DNA of 64,000 nucleotides from Symsagittifera roscoffensis (taxonomy: Eukaryota; Xenacoelomorpha; Acoela; Convolutidae). Position 1 is the stretch's first letter. Every line of letters starts with the position of its first letter. The position numbers were made by a program, and so were the translations under genes. This document shows, in pieces, positions 1-10,700 of this stretch. The notes beneath the pieces are model-generated. The model was not told the DNA's origin. It ran no database searches and saw only the letters and a list, made by a program, of their open reading frames with translations. The stretch is taken from assembly GCF_963678635.1 (NCBI RefSeq), contig NC_087064.1, positions 11,950,819 to 12,014,818 of the forward strand, read 5' to 3'.

Positions 1-1014
1 TGTCGAAGAAAAATACGAAAAAGCTAAATCAAATCGACTCGAAAACGAGAGCGTAAGACATCCTGGATACGTTCCAGAATCATCACTTGTCACCAGATGA
101 GCGGGACGCTTTGACAGATCAGCAATTACCAAGATGGGTTCAGAAGGCGGCGGAAAAAATGGCATAAGAAAAAACCCGGAGAAAGGGGATGAAAATTTGA
201 CCCGCCACCGGGGTCTTCCGACGAGTCAATGCAGGAGGAAGGCAACGTCAGAAGGAGTGCACGGCCAACAAATAGGAACAAAGAACCATGAAAATCGGGG
301 ACCCAGTGAAACATTCCGTTAAGGAAGTTTCCACAGAATCAGATATACTGGAGAAGCATGGAAGCCAATTAAAGGAGGCACTAACCAACTATAGGATGAA
401 TTTGGTCAATTTCTAGCACAGAGACGATCGATCAATCAGGTCAAGATTAATTTTATTTGAGCTGCTTTCATTTCGAAAGAAGTTTTGACACAGGACTCGA
501 GAACCGGATATAAGCTGGAGCCCAAGATAGCCAATAGGGATTGAAATGAACCAAGTTGAAAACTCACCAAACTAATTGGCAAGTGACATAAAAACTGAGA
601 TAAGACTCCAATTTTTTGTTATATCATTTTATCTACTATCAGTGTTAAAAGTTTCACGTAATAAGGGGAGAGTGGTACTGCTCAGGCAGTAACCTTGATG
701 CTAATGTTGCTTAAGTATGAATTTATTATATTATCAGGTCAGGGTCAAGCTTGATCTAACCTTACTGCCATTCGTTATTCGCAAAGCTTCACTATGCTAG
801 GGCATGACTCAGCAACTAAATCTCTAAGAGAAGAAATACACGCTCTGAGAAATATTTGAATTAAACATTTAGTAGACTTGTTATTCTACAAACCTCAGGG
901 CTCCTTAGAGTATCACAGTCGTAAAAAAGGGAAGGGGGACTTTGGTATAAAATCCATTACTGGCTGATCATCCTCAAAACTTTCTAAAGGCGCTTTCTGT
1001 GCCAATCAATACTA
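1..1014. other. Left edge, no gene recognised
   Basis: The first ~420 bases are somewhat richer in G+C than the following sequence and carry short charged reading stretches (2-109 in frame 2, 72-162 in frame 3, 134-322 in frame 2) that break into one another by frame shifts. This looks like the decayed end of a coding sequence, perhaps a transposon, that starts outside the window. I do not recognise the protein. From 420 to 1014 the sequence is ordinary AT-rich DNA with no pattern I can name. Confidence 0.3.
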
Positions 1015-1252
1015 GTTTTGAAGGAGAGTGCGCGCCGAAAAATGCAATTTTTTTGGTCAAAATTTTCTAAAAAGTGCTCAAAAAAGGGCATTTGTGATTT
1101 TCTGCCAAAAGTTTGCCTGCGGTGTACAACCTTTTGTCAAAACACGTTATTCATACTGTTCTGGGAGCGCTCGGAAAATCAATTTGGTCGACCTAAATAA
1201 AATTGACAAAATAAACACCCCCTCACTCGAGAAAATCCTAGATCCGCCCTTG
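1015..1252 (-). mobile_element. Family B (hAT-like MITE), half copy, reversed
   Basis: Read on the minus strand this begins with the family B end (CAAGGGCGGATCTAGG, then a TTTTCTCGAG block), passes the GGTCGACCAAATTGATTTTC block and ends near the GGCGCGC/CTCTCC block in mid-element. It matches the first half of the complete copies at 24644 and 51342. The second half in this orientation is missing. The opposite half, in the opposite orientation, follows at once. Confidence 0.75.
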
Positions 1253-1445
1253 GAAGGTTTTTACCAAAAACATTGTTTTTTAGGCAGGCGCTCCTCCTCA
1301 CATTTAAAATATTTTGGCCTTAAGAAAAGTTTTAGGGTCGTTTAACCAAAATGGATGTCTTAAAATACTTCCAAGCGGGGAACCATTCGTTGCCAGGGGT
1401 CAAATCCTTGAGGCAGAAAAGGCATCCGCATCCCCCACACATCCC
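1253..1445 (+). mobile_element. Family B (hAT-like MITE), second half, forward
   Basis: This stretch follows the second half of family B: the GCGCTCCTCCTCA block, the TTTTAGGGTCG block, AAAATGGATGTCTTAAAA, GGGAACC, and a CCAGGGGTCAAATCC block ending in C-rich sequence. It is diverged, and the terminal CCTAAATCCGCCC is not clear. Together with 1015-1252 it forms two halves facing away from one shared end. Confidence 0.6.
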
Positions 1446-2179
1446 CACTTAAACCGCTAATGGTTGTATGTGCCGATGGATCAAATACGGACGGATACAT
1501 GCTTTTCTTATGGTTCCATACGGATGAATGGTTCAAATTCGGATGTATGATTTTTTTTCACTAATTTGTTTCGACTTCTTTCAAGAGGTGCCAAATAATC
1601 AGTCCCAACCGGAGCCAAAGCTCATTCTTGTTGCCCGTTTGTATTCGGCCTCTGCTAGAGGCGGTTTATAACTTGACGCTTTAAACAGTTTAAATATCCT
1701 GCCTTCGAAATCTTCCAATTTTTGGTCTGAATTTGTTTGTGTGTATTTAGCTGTATAAAACGCCATGTATACAGTTGTCTTTAAAGGCTTCCAAAAACCT
1801 TTTTCTTTTAATCCTTGAACCAATTCGAATTTTTTGTCCAAGATTTTTTGATTCGTGATATTGAATGATTGGTGACATATCCTATTTTTATAGTGACTCC
1901 CAAATATACTTTTATTGCGATTTAATTAAACTATACATAAGGAGTTATTGAAGCTTCTTACGTATACGGTAACAAACAGTTTTAAAAAATTTAAAAAAAA
2001 ACGTTTGCTTCACAAAAATCGTTGATCCGAAACTTCCGCCTAAATGCGCAGTAACAGGCCATTGGTGTTTTGTTTTTGTTTTGCATTATAATTTCTGTAT
2101 ATTTTGCAAATTTATTTGCAAAACTTTCCACAGTTTTTGCTGTACTCACGACCTACTCGAAATCTAAACCTAATCATTT
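1446..2179. other. Intergenic, weak repeats and one unexplained minus-strand ORF
   Basis: 1465-1550 holds a degenerate direct repeat (ATGGATCAAATACGGACGGATACATG-like, then ATGGTTCAAATTCGGATGTATG-like). A minus-strand ORF at 1599-1841 (80 codons) has a fairly protein-like composition (Lys/Glu-rich, few runs), but I recognise no domain and see no splice or promoter context. It may be chance or a relic. The rest is AT-rich. Confidence 0.25.
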
Positions 2180-2596
2180 CTATAAAAAATACGGGTTTAA
2201 GGATACCCCCTCTCCATTCCATTCACGTGTTCTCAATCACCCTCCCTCCGCCGCGATTACTACTCACCATGACCCCCTTTCCCTGTTTACCCTCCTCCTA
2301 ACCGTCTCCCCACCACGAACCCTTCCCCCTTAATATCCCCTCATAAGGGTTGTGAGGGGTTAAAGCGCGGCGAGAGGGTTGTAAAGGTGGGGGGGGGGGT
2401 GTAAGTAAACGAGAGGCATTGATGCAAACAAGGAGTTGTAAACCGATGATGTAAGCATGGAAGAAGGTGGGTGGGAGGGGAGAAGGGGCGTTGCAAACGG
2501 GGGGAAGTTTTGAGATGTAGTGGGTGTTGTGGTGTGAACATGGAATTGGGCGTGAACAGGGGGTGGTGTAGAGGGGGGGGGGGGTGGTCAACAAGT
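2180..2596. repeat. Strand-asymmetric C-rich then G-rich low-complexity block
   Basis: 2185-2340 is pyrimidine/C-rich on the + strand (many CCCTCC and CCCC runs). 2345-2596 is G-rich, with G runs of 8 to 12 at about 2391-2400 and 2572-2583, interspersed with imperfect GTTGTAAA, GTGTAAAC and GTGTGAAC words. The switch at about 2343 is abrupt. Proline-rich ORFs on the minus strand here (2298-2696, 2341-2646) are by-products of this composition. The block directly abuts the fold-back at 2597. Confidence 0.7.
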
Positions 2597-2832
2597 AGGT
2601 GTAAGCGGCGCGGAGAGACGTAAACTGAATCAGGGAGAGTAAACAATGATCAGTAAAAACTGAGAAAACAAAAAGCTTACGATAAGCTAAAAACAATTGT
2701 TTAGACCAAAAAGTATACTCAATTTTTTAAAGTATACTCAAAACTAAACAGTTGTTTTTGTTTTCTCAGTTTTTACTGATCATTGTTTACTCTCCCTGAT
2801 TCAATTGATGTCTCTCCACACCGCTTACACCT
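2597..2832. repeat. 236-bp fold-back (73-bp inverted arms)
   Basis: Left arm 2597-2669 and right arm 2760-2832 are each 73 bp and pair without indels, with 68 of 73 positions matching (hand alignment). The 90-bp middle contains further pairing (AAAAACAATTGTTTAG at about 2689 against CTAAACAGTTGTTTTT at about 2743) and a direct repeat AAAGTATACTCAA. I see no terminal target duplication. It could be a fold-back or MITE-type element; no coding potential. Confidence 0.8.
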
Positions 2833-5583
2833 CATCGCTGAAACCCTCCAAAAATAGAAAAATTGATTTTAATCCATTATGTAATTGATTACACCAGATT
2901 GAAATGGGTTTTATTGAAATTTATAAAGATTCACATTGAAAATCCAAAATAATTGAGTATTATTAATGAAACTCCAGTGCGGGTCGTCACGAGGGGTGGG
3001 TTGCCATTGAGCAAAACGTGACCTATAAGAATTCGAAAAAGGGTTATTCAGTCGAAGTATATTCATTAAGTGTTTCCTCATTTGAAGTAAGACGATAACT
3101 TTTTTGAACTTTTGATTATCAGGGCTTTATTGAGGGCATGCCTTTGAATTGAACCGTAGTGGAGCGAGTGAGTGAGTTTAAAGTGAATTGCAATTCAACG
3201 AGTGGAGTGTTTCTAATTCTATTATTGTTAACTGAAAGCGACTTCTGAAGAGTGCAAATCTCTTTGAAGGAACCCCCTTATGTTCGGAAATTAGAGTGAA
3301 CAAAAGAAAAGGCGAATACTATTTGAAAATCTAAGGAGTCGTAAGTCCGACCAATCATGTGCAAACTAGATTTTACCTGAGCCTTTCATGCGTCTAATTT
3401 CCTTTTAAGTACCTCCGTCTAATTTGCTTATCGTCTAATTTCTCAACCCCCATCCTAAACACTCAGTTGTAATTATAGTGGCTGTTGTTACAACTCATTT
3501 GACCAGAAAATTTCAGTTTACTCATTGTCTCAGCCCTTTTATCGTATTTGCCGCCGTAAATTTTCTTTCTTTATTGCTCCGCCTTTCAAAGAAATGAGGA
3601 ATTTTTTTTGTCTAATTCTGAATCTTTTTTGTGCATTGATCCTAATAACAATTTTTGAAGAATATCAAAGAGTGTAAACATATTAAAAAGTGTAAACATA
3701 GGGGGTTAAATATCGTGAGGTTAAAAAGTGGGACACCGGTTCTTATAATACCATTTTTCTTAATCACCTTGAAGATATCAGTGACCCATCCAAAGATTAA
3801 AAATTCCATCTGCGACTTTTAAAAATGTAACACCAGCGGTTGCATCAGGAAATACATTTTCAAATGGACGAGTAGAAATGTAGTATTGAAATGTAGTGTT
3901 CAAATTTTAAAAAATGTAGCATTGAACATTTGCATCGCAAATAAGTTTTTCTTGGGTCCAAGATTTTCATTACGGGAGTAAATTTATGCTAACAATCATT
4001 TTCACATTGATTAATGATTTTTTCACCTATTACCTGTCACACATATTCTGACCGAAACTCTTTCGATGAAAAATTTGCATTTTACAAAAAACCATAGACC
4101 AATTAGTATTTAAGCCATCCTTCGAGTACAGAGTTAAGATTGCTTTCAGCCTGTGTCAATCATTCTGAAGTGACGTGTAACGACATAGACTCGCCACCAC
4201 ACAGTTTCCAATAAGTTGTTTCAGTAAGATTATAGGAGTTGTAAGATTATGCAGTATTCTTATCTTCCTAACGACTACATGCAGATGGTCTTTATTTCGG
4301 CCTGGCGGTCATTATTGGTTAATGGATATTGGATATACCTGAAAATATGAAATATTTTAGTGTCAAAAACGTGATTTGGAAAAATTCAAATGGTTTTCAC
4401 TTTAACTTGAAAATATTGGGAACTTCTGAGAAGTTTTCAGCTGCTTTTACTACGGGTATAAAAAATTGAGGATTAAGACCTCTTAGTTGTTATAAGTTTC
4501 AGAATATCAGGCTCTAATTTTTAAGATTATTTCAATCTGAAATTTTAAGGTTATTTCAATCATGGACTAATTCGGTAAAAGGTAGATTGGCGAGCGCATA
4601 TTTTTATCGGGTAGATCGATACTTAAGTTGAAGCCGCATATGATGCATGATAAACATTTTACTCAGCATGATAGCGTTTTCCCCGCAAAATCAAGTACTA
4701 CAATAATCTTCGGTTGATTACAATTGCGAAGCGAGTGTATAAGTATTAGCCTTCTATTTTTCCAAGCTAAGTCTCAAATATTGGTGCCACGTTCGGGGCA
4801 CTTTTACAGCTTTTTCTTTTCATGTGATTTGAAATTCGAATGGTAAAAAATTAACACAGTTGTTGCATTTTAAATCATCAAATGAACCGAAAGAAGCGAT
4901 TTATTTCAAACAACATATAAGTAATAAAAACTCGATTTCAGAAGTTTTCTAGTTCAATAGATTTCGCATTTTTTTGAAATGCATAATTTTTACATAAAAT
5001 GGCTTTGTGCTTTGGGATTTGTTACATGCAAAGCTAATGTGTCAGTTTTTTGTAATCCAAAGTTTCACTTGCAAAATTGAGTCACTTGCTGCCACTTTGG
5101 CTGAATCACTTGACAATTTATTAGCATGTGTAGCTGCGTTATTCTTGACTAGTGTTTGTCAGTTCTTAAGCTTGCGTGGCTTATTGGATATTGCGTGAGA
5201 CTCAAAATCCTTTGATTGCAAAAGGTCTCAGATTCCATTCCTACAGGAAGCCCAGATGTTGCTAGTTCGAGGTTTATTTCCACTTTTTCTTATTTCACTT
5301 GATAAAGCTGCTTTTTGGTCGTGTTCTCGCAATTGTTTACTAAGTGTAGCTTTGCATCTGTGTAATTTATATTATAGCCCATTCAGTCGGAATTCTATCT
5401 AGAACGAAAAATTTCAAAAAAGTAAAAAGTTCAGAAAACATTGGGCAAACCAAAAAAGCAAAGAGCGGTTAACTAGGCTCTGAAATTTTTTTGGCCTTAT
5501 GGTAACTGAAATTTATAGAAAGAAAAACTAGTTATTGAAGCTCCAGCCAACGCTTCGCGAAATGTTTTTGAAACTTGCTTTTT
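2833..5583. other. AT-rich intergenic DNA
   Basis: No gene, RNA gene or element I can name. Small local repeats only: GTGTAAACAT twice near 3675-3700, and ATGTAGTATTGA-like words near 3880-3925. A 63-codon ORF at 5007-5198 and the sequence after it have a faint tRNA-like look that does not hold up on folding. Confidence 0.4.
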
Positions 5584-6110
5584 GTTCTGACTTTCGTAAC
5601 GAAAGTAACGGAATATTTGTGCTCGGGGTGGGTTTTTTTTCTTCAGACAATTTTCGACTTTTTAACTAGCCATTTTTGAAGGAATTGTTTTAAATCATTC
5701 GAAAGGTATTGTTGTCCTGAGCTCAAATTTGAAAAGATGTTTCATCTGTGATCATTTTTCGTAAAGTTACGGGGGTTTGAAGATTGGCATTTTGGCCAAT
5801 TTGGGACAATTAAAGCGCAATATATTTCACGCTATTAGCGCGTGAGCGGAGATTTAATCCGTCTTATAAATCGTTTCAAACTGGTTCAAGGAAGCTTATA
5901 TGCCATAATTGATTTGTTAATAGGAGCAAAATCTATCACTTTGTACTTAATATGACGCGTGGGGGGATGTTTTCGCAAAAAATCTCAATTTTTTCAAATT
6001 TTTTTTTTAACTTTATTTTATTACATTTAAATTTTTCATGTTATTACTGCTCCATAGACCTTAAAAGGCAGTCGGAACATTCAGGGCTTCGCCCTGATGC
6101 GAGCAGTTTT
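5584..6110 (+). mobile_element. Family A element, full-length, forward
   Basis: A complete copy of the ~530-bp non-coding family A. It opens with GTTCTGACTTTCG and an ACTTTCGTAACGAAAGT hairpin, then GTGCTCGGGGTGGG plus a T-run and CTTCAGACAA, the palindromic GCGC core near 5817-5845, the GGCGTGTGG-type block (5946-5966), ACTGCTCCATAGACC, and the inverted repeat GCAGTCGGAACATT. It closes with the hairpin TCAGGGC-TTC-GCCCTGA (6081-6097) and GCGAGCAGTTTT. It lies about 1.3 kb upstream of the receptor start codon. No protein is encoded; the 82-codon ORF at 5952-6200 is incidental. Confidence 0.9.
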
Positions 6111-7449
6111 ATTTATTCATTTTGCCGCCAAGATAGCTGTCTCCAAAACGTCAATGCCAGAGTTTCTAAGCTTACTTTCATTCGCTTTCCCACGGCATAA
6201 TATTTAAAAAGATTAGTTTATTGTAATTGTTCTTCATCGGAAGTTACTGTTTTTACAATTTTCTGTGCTATTTGCGCCACGCCTGACTATATTTGTTTAC
6301 AATTCAATTTCGACCCATTTAAAAAGACAAAACTGGCAGACTGAATTGAAAGCAATTTTTTGGTAACTAAACTCGTTATTTTGCCTTGTTCGTTTCAACA
6401 ATAAGAGGTGCTGACGTGAAATAACATAATTAAGACGTGTTGGTGTAAGAATCTGGTGCTGTTGCTGGTACTAAATGTTCTAATGCATTTTGTATTATAC
6501 CTGCCGCGGAAAAATAGACATCCAATTTTCCTTACGATGATGGCGGGCAATACGTCAGGAATCTCGGTAATAAGCGGTCCGGATATAATTTGTGAATTAT
6601 GTATCAAAGTATGATTAAATATATGGATTAAATACCATTAGCTCCTAAAAAGTAAACTGTAATATACCTTTGACTTTGAAACAGTGTTCAATCCTGCAAT
6701 TCAATTTTTTCTAATAGAGGAGACATCCATTTTCCTTTATCACTTCACTATTTTTTGCTAGCTTCAATTAAGATATAAATTTCCCTCTTTTTTTCCGTTT
6801 CAAATCGGCCAATCACTGCTTTTTGCCAATATTTTGAAGCTTTTCTCTTTTTTAAATCCTTTGTAATACTTCCCTTTAGTAATTTCTGGTATTCAGTTTT
6901 CGTGGTGGTGACAGTTTTTTGATCCAGCATTAGGAATTCAAAAGATTTAATAAATTGTGGATTTAACTTACCAGCTTTAACGTTCTTCAGTATTTGATGA
7001 AATTAGCTTTTGTGGATTCGGTGATTAAAAATTTTGAAAAAATGCACCATTTTGCTAGAGTAAATACTATGACGTAAATGAGATAATTTATGGGCTGAGT
7101 ATGGAACACTTATTTGCGTGATTGTCACTTATCAAAGTTTACTTATCAGAAAAACAGAGTTCAAATTATTTCTATTTCAATAATTAAAAGCATATATAGT
7201 GCTTATGCTAAAACGACCGTTACTTTACCTAGCGTCACTTACATTGAAGTTATTCTTCATATTCAGACAGAGTAAACAGAAAGCCTTGGCCGCAGTTACA
7301 ATCTAATTATTGGCTTACCACACTTTCTGGCTTTTGCAATAAAAATTGTTTGACATTTTTGTGGCTCCAAAAAGAAACCATTTGTCTTTTTATTACTTGT
7401 CATTTATTATTTATTTTGCGTCTCTTTGTAATTAGTTTACCAGTTTGTA
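6111..7449. other. Upstream region of the receptor gene
   Basis: AT-rich sequence before the receptor start codon. Reading back in frame from ATG 7450, the first in-frame stop is TAA at 7429-7431, so the ATG is the first in its frame. I cannot identify a TATA box, initiator or 5' non-coding exon; the promoter may lie further upstream. Two minus-strand ORFs (6395-6607, 6748-6930) are AT-rich and unrecognised. Confidence 0.4.
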
Positions 7450-7738
7450 ATGTCTGGCGTTCATTATAACTCGGCCAATACGTCACACGACTGTATTAAG
7501 AATACAACAAGCCCATCCAATCCCCTCAGTTTGGCGTTCCCTGAATGTCAAGGTCACGGCAATGACGTAATCAATAACTTGACCTCAGTTGACCTTAATG
7601 ATGAGCTGAGTCTGTTGTGGCTGAAGATTGTGAGTGTTTGCTTGTTGATTCTGATGACTCTGGTTGGCAACATGTTGGTTGTTGTGGCCATCTGTTCCTC
7701 TCAGAACTTGAGATCCAGTGTGACCAACTTATTTGTTG
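7450..7738 (+). CDS. Receptor exon 1: N-terminus and TM1
   Basis: Encodes residues 1-96 plus one base of codon 97. The ~55-residue extracellular N-terminus has three N-glycosylation sequons (NTS at 10, NTT at 18, NLT at 43) and no obvious signal peptide, usual for this family. TM1 follows (about residues 58-82) with the LVGN motif, then the first intracellular loop SSQNLRSSVTN and the start of TM2. The donor is TTG|GTAAGT at 7739, phase 1. Split codon 97 becomes Ala, giving LFVASLAFADLL across the junction. Base composition is visibly more G+C-rich than the flanks. Confidence 0.95.
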
Positions 7739-10700
7739 GTAAGTACAACTTATTGTTCTAAAAGCAAATAATGTCTCCGTGTTATGGGGAAGACCGTTGA
7801 ACTAAAATGTGTTTTTTTGTTTTTCCGAAAAATTTAGGCACTACAAAACTGCGTGGGCACTACTAAATGGTATTAGATCGAGTGATATATCATGCTGAAG
7901 CACTTATAGTCCAGCTCCAATCGTTGCTGGAAAAATTGCAGAAAATTACTGAGGTGTAGTTGGGTTATTTCAGGCTAAAAAAATTGCCTAATATTTAATG
8001 TTTGTATCAATTTTCGATGACAGTGAGATGTTTCTAAAAATAAAAATGAATACAAATTCTATTTAAATTTGACAATCCTAAACTTATTGTAACCGAAAAC
8101 GTAACCGAAAACTAATGCAGTTTAATACTTTCGCAGTTGTAACATTCATGGATCTGCTCTGAACAATCTTGTAGTATTAAGCCTTCGTGTGCCATTTTGA
8201 TCAAAAAAATATTCCAAAATCGAACTATCCCGAAAACAAAACCTGAACAGACTTTTAAAACAGTCCAAAATTGAGTTCAATAACATAATTGACCCGGGTT
8301 TTGAAGAAAAAAATGGCCAAAACTTGAGCTCGGTGTGGCTTTTCGGACAGACAATTTTCGTTTTTGTTAATCCTGCGTTCAGTTTTCATTTTTTTCGTCC
8401 TGCGCTCAAAATTACACTACGAGGCCGAACAGTGCACTTAATAAGCGCACCATTTTGATGTCTAAAAGTCAATGAAGTCAAAAGACAATTTTTTATACAT
8501 GTTCCAAAAAAACGTATTCCATTTTTAAAATTTTCCGTGGATTCCGCGTATTAATACCTGTAACGTAAATTTTGTTTTGTCGCGGATATAATAAGTTGTT
8601 CTGGATTCCGCAATTGTAATCAGATTCCGCAAAATAAAAGCGGTATCCTCAAATGTATGTGAAATGCGCAAAATTTGTGAGGGGGACCCGCAAATGTAAG
8701 TGGATTCAGGAAATTGTTGGCCGTTTCCGCTTTTTTGTTTTTGAAACTGAATTTAACCAGTTCTTGCGTAAAAAAAATTGAAAGCTGGAGCTAGAATTTT
8801 TATCTAGCAAATGCGGAACTTGAAATAAGGATTTATTTTTGTCAGCGGAGTTCACGACCAAATCTTGAAGCATTGGTTAACAAAATAGAGGTTGCACCCT
8901 TTAGTGTTTGGGATATAAATGTCTCAGCTTACAATTTGCGGTTTCCGCCTCTATTTGGTGGTTTTTTTCTTCAGACAAGTTTCGACTTTTAAACTAGCCA
9001 ATTTAGGACAATTAACGCGCGATATAGTTCGCGCTATTAACGCGTAAGCGGAGATTTAATCCGTCATAGATATTGTTCCAGATTGGTTGAAGGAAGCTTA
9101 TTTGCCATAATTGATTTAACAGAAAGAGCGAAATTTATCTCTTTATACTTAACATGGCGTGTGGCGGGATGACTTTCACAAAAAATCTCAAATTAGAAAA
9201 AAATTATAACATTTAGTTTTTCAATCTTATTACTGCTCCACAGACCGCTCTATAAATTGAGGCATGTTATTTGATAACTTTCTTTTGTTCTAAATGACTG
9301 ATACTGCTAATGCGTCATAATTGGCGTGCGTCACTTAAAAAATTTTGTTGACTCAAAGTTTTACTGAATCAGTTTTTCCCAGTAGCGTTATCGGTCATAT
9401 TTTTGCTTGTGTGTGCGAAGGGCAGCTTCACCTCTGTGTAAAACATTTCAATTAAGATGGAGGCAAACTATTGGGTCTTACTTGTACGTCACTAGACGCT
9501 AATTATCTCACTTTAATTTTGATTATAGCACGAAAAAGAAATTTTTAAAAAATAGTCCTGCAAAAATTTTTGTAACTTTTTTTGAGAGTTTCATCAGTTA
9601 TTGAGCCAAATTTTTTTTCTTAAAGTTAAAAAAGCAGTCTGAATATTCAGGCTTTGCTCTTCTCTGATGCGAGCAGTCCTATTTTACAAGAAAAAACATT
9701 CTATACGCTGATGGAGACTAGCGACAATCGAGAATAGTAGAATTAATCATGCAGACTAGCGGCAAAATCAATGACGAAAATGACTGGCATTTCCAGACCT
9801 TCGCTACAGTAAAAAACCATCGCAACCTGTGCGACCATTTTTTGACAGGATTTAAATTTGTTTGTTTAAATAATGCAATTCATTTCTTGCAAAGTGAATT
9901 TGTTGTTTTTGGCCATCCAAACAAGATGAATTTTAATAAAACAAGCTGTAACGTATAATGTGAAATCGTTTCATAAAATGTTTTTTCTTTTCAGGAAACT
10001 CAGAGCAAATCTATTGTTGCTCTTTATAAATCAATTTTTTATAGATTATGAACATCATTGTTTTTATATTGTTTCTGTAACTCTTTATTTGAAATTATGT
10101 ATAGATTTACACACTAAACATACAGCATTGCTGTTACTTTTTGTTCAGACTTTTGCAACATAATCGCCAGAACTTTGCGACCAGCACCTGATTTAGAGGA
10201 TTCGAACCCACTGACCAACTGAAGTCCCCCTTTGGTTTTAATTTAATACATTGGCGACTTGAGCGCCAAAAAATAATAACTTTGATGATGGGGCGGGCGC
10301 GAAAAAAAATGCAGTTTTTGGTCGAAAGCTTCCAAAAAAGGCCTGAAAAGTAGTTTTTGGCATGTTTTTTTTTTCAAATTCGTTTTCAGTGCAGACGGTT
10401 TGATCAAAATGAGGTCACTTTAAGAGTCGATGAAAATAGTTCAGACTCTTATATATTTTTGGATAAATGATTTATTCCGTGTTTTTTATTCAGGAAAAGT
10501 CTTAAATTTGTTCACGCTCAAATTGGATTTTTTGCGGGTTTACTTTTGATTTCTTTTTAGATTTGTCTCATTTGAGATTTATCTCATTTATCTTCCAATG
10601 CAAAAAAATCCCAATCCGCTCTGAGTTTTTTAGTATAAAAGGGAGCCTAGAGTCGTGAAATACGTTTCGTGGCAAAATAGGTAAACGTAGGATAGTTTTA

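Noticed and set aside
2298-2696. 132-codon Pro/Leu/Thr-rich minus-strand ORF
   Set aside because: Product of the G-rich low-complexity strand and the fold-back arm; no conserved motif.
5165-5260. tRNA-Leu-like sequence (GACTCAAAATC with a TTCCATTCC arm)
   Set aside because: Acceptor stem and D arm cannot be paired properly and the T loop lacks the GGTTCGAATCC consensus.
10190-10275. Reversed tRNA T-arm-like GGATTCGAACCC with GACCAACTG
   Set aside because: Only the T arm and a vague D arm fit; no acceptor or anticodon stem could be built by eye. At most a tRNA-derived relic.
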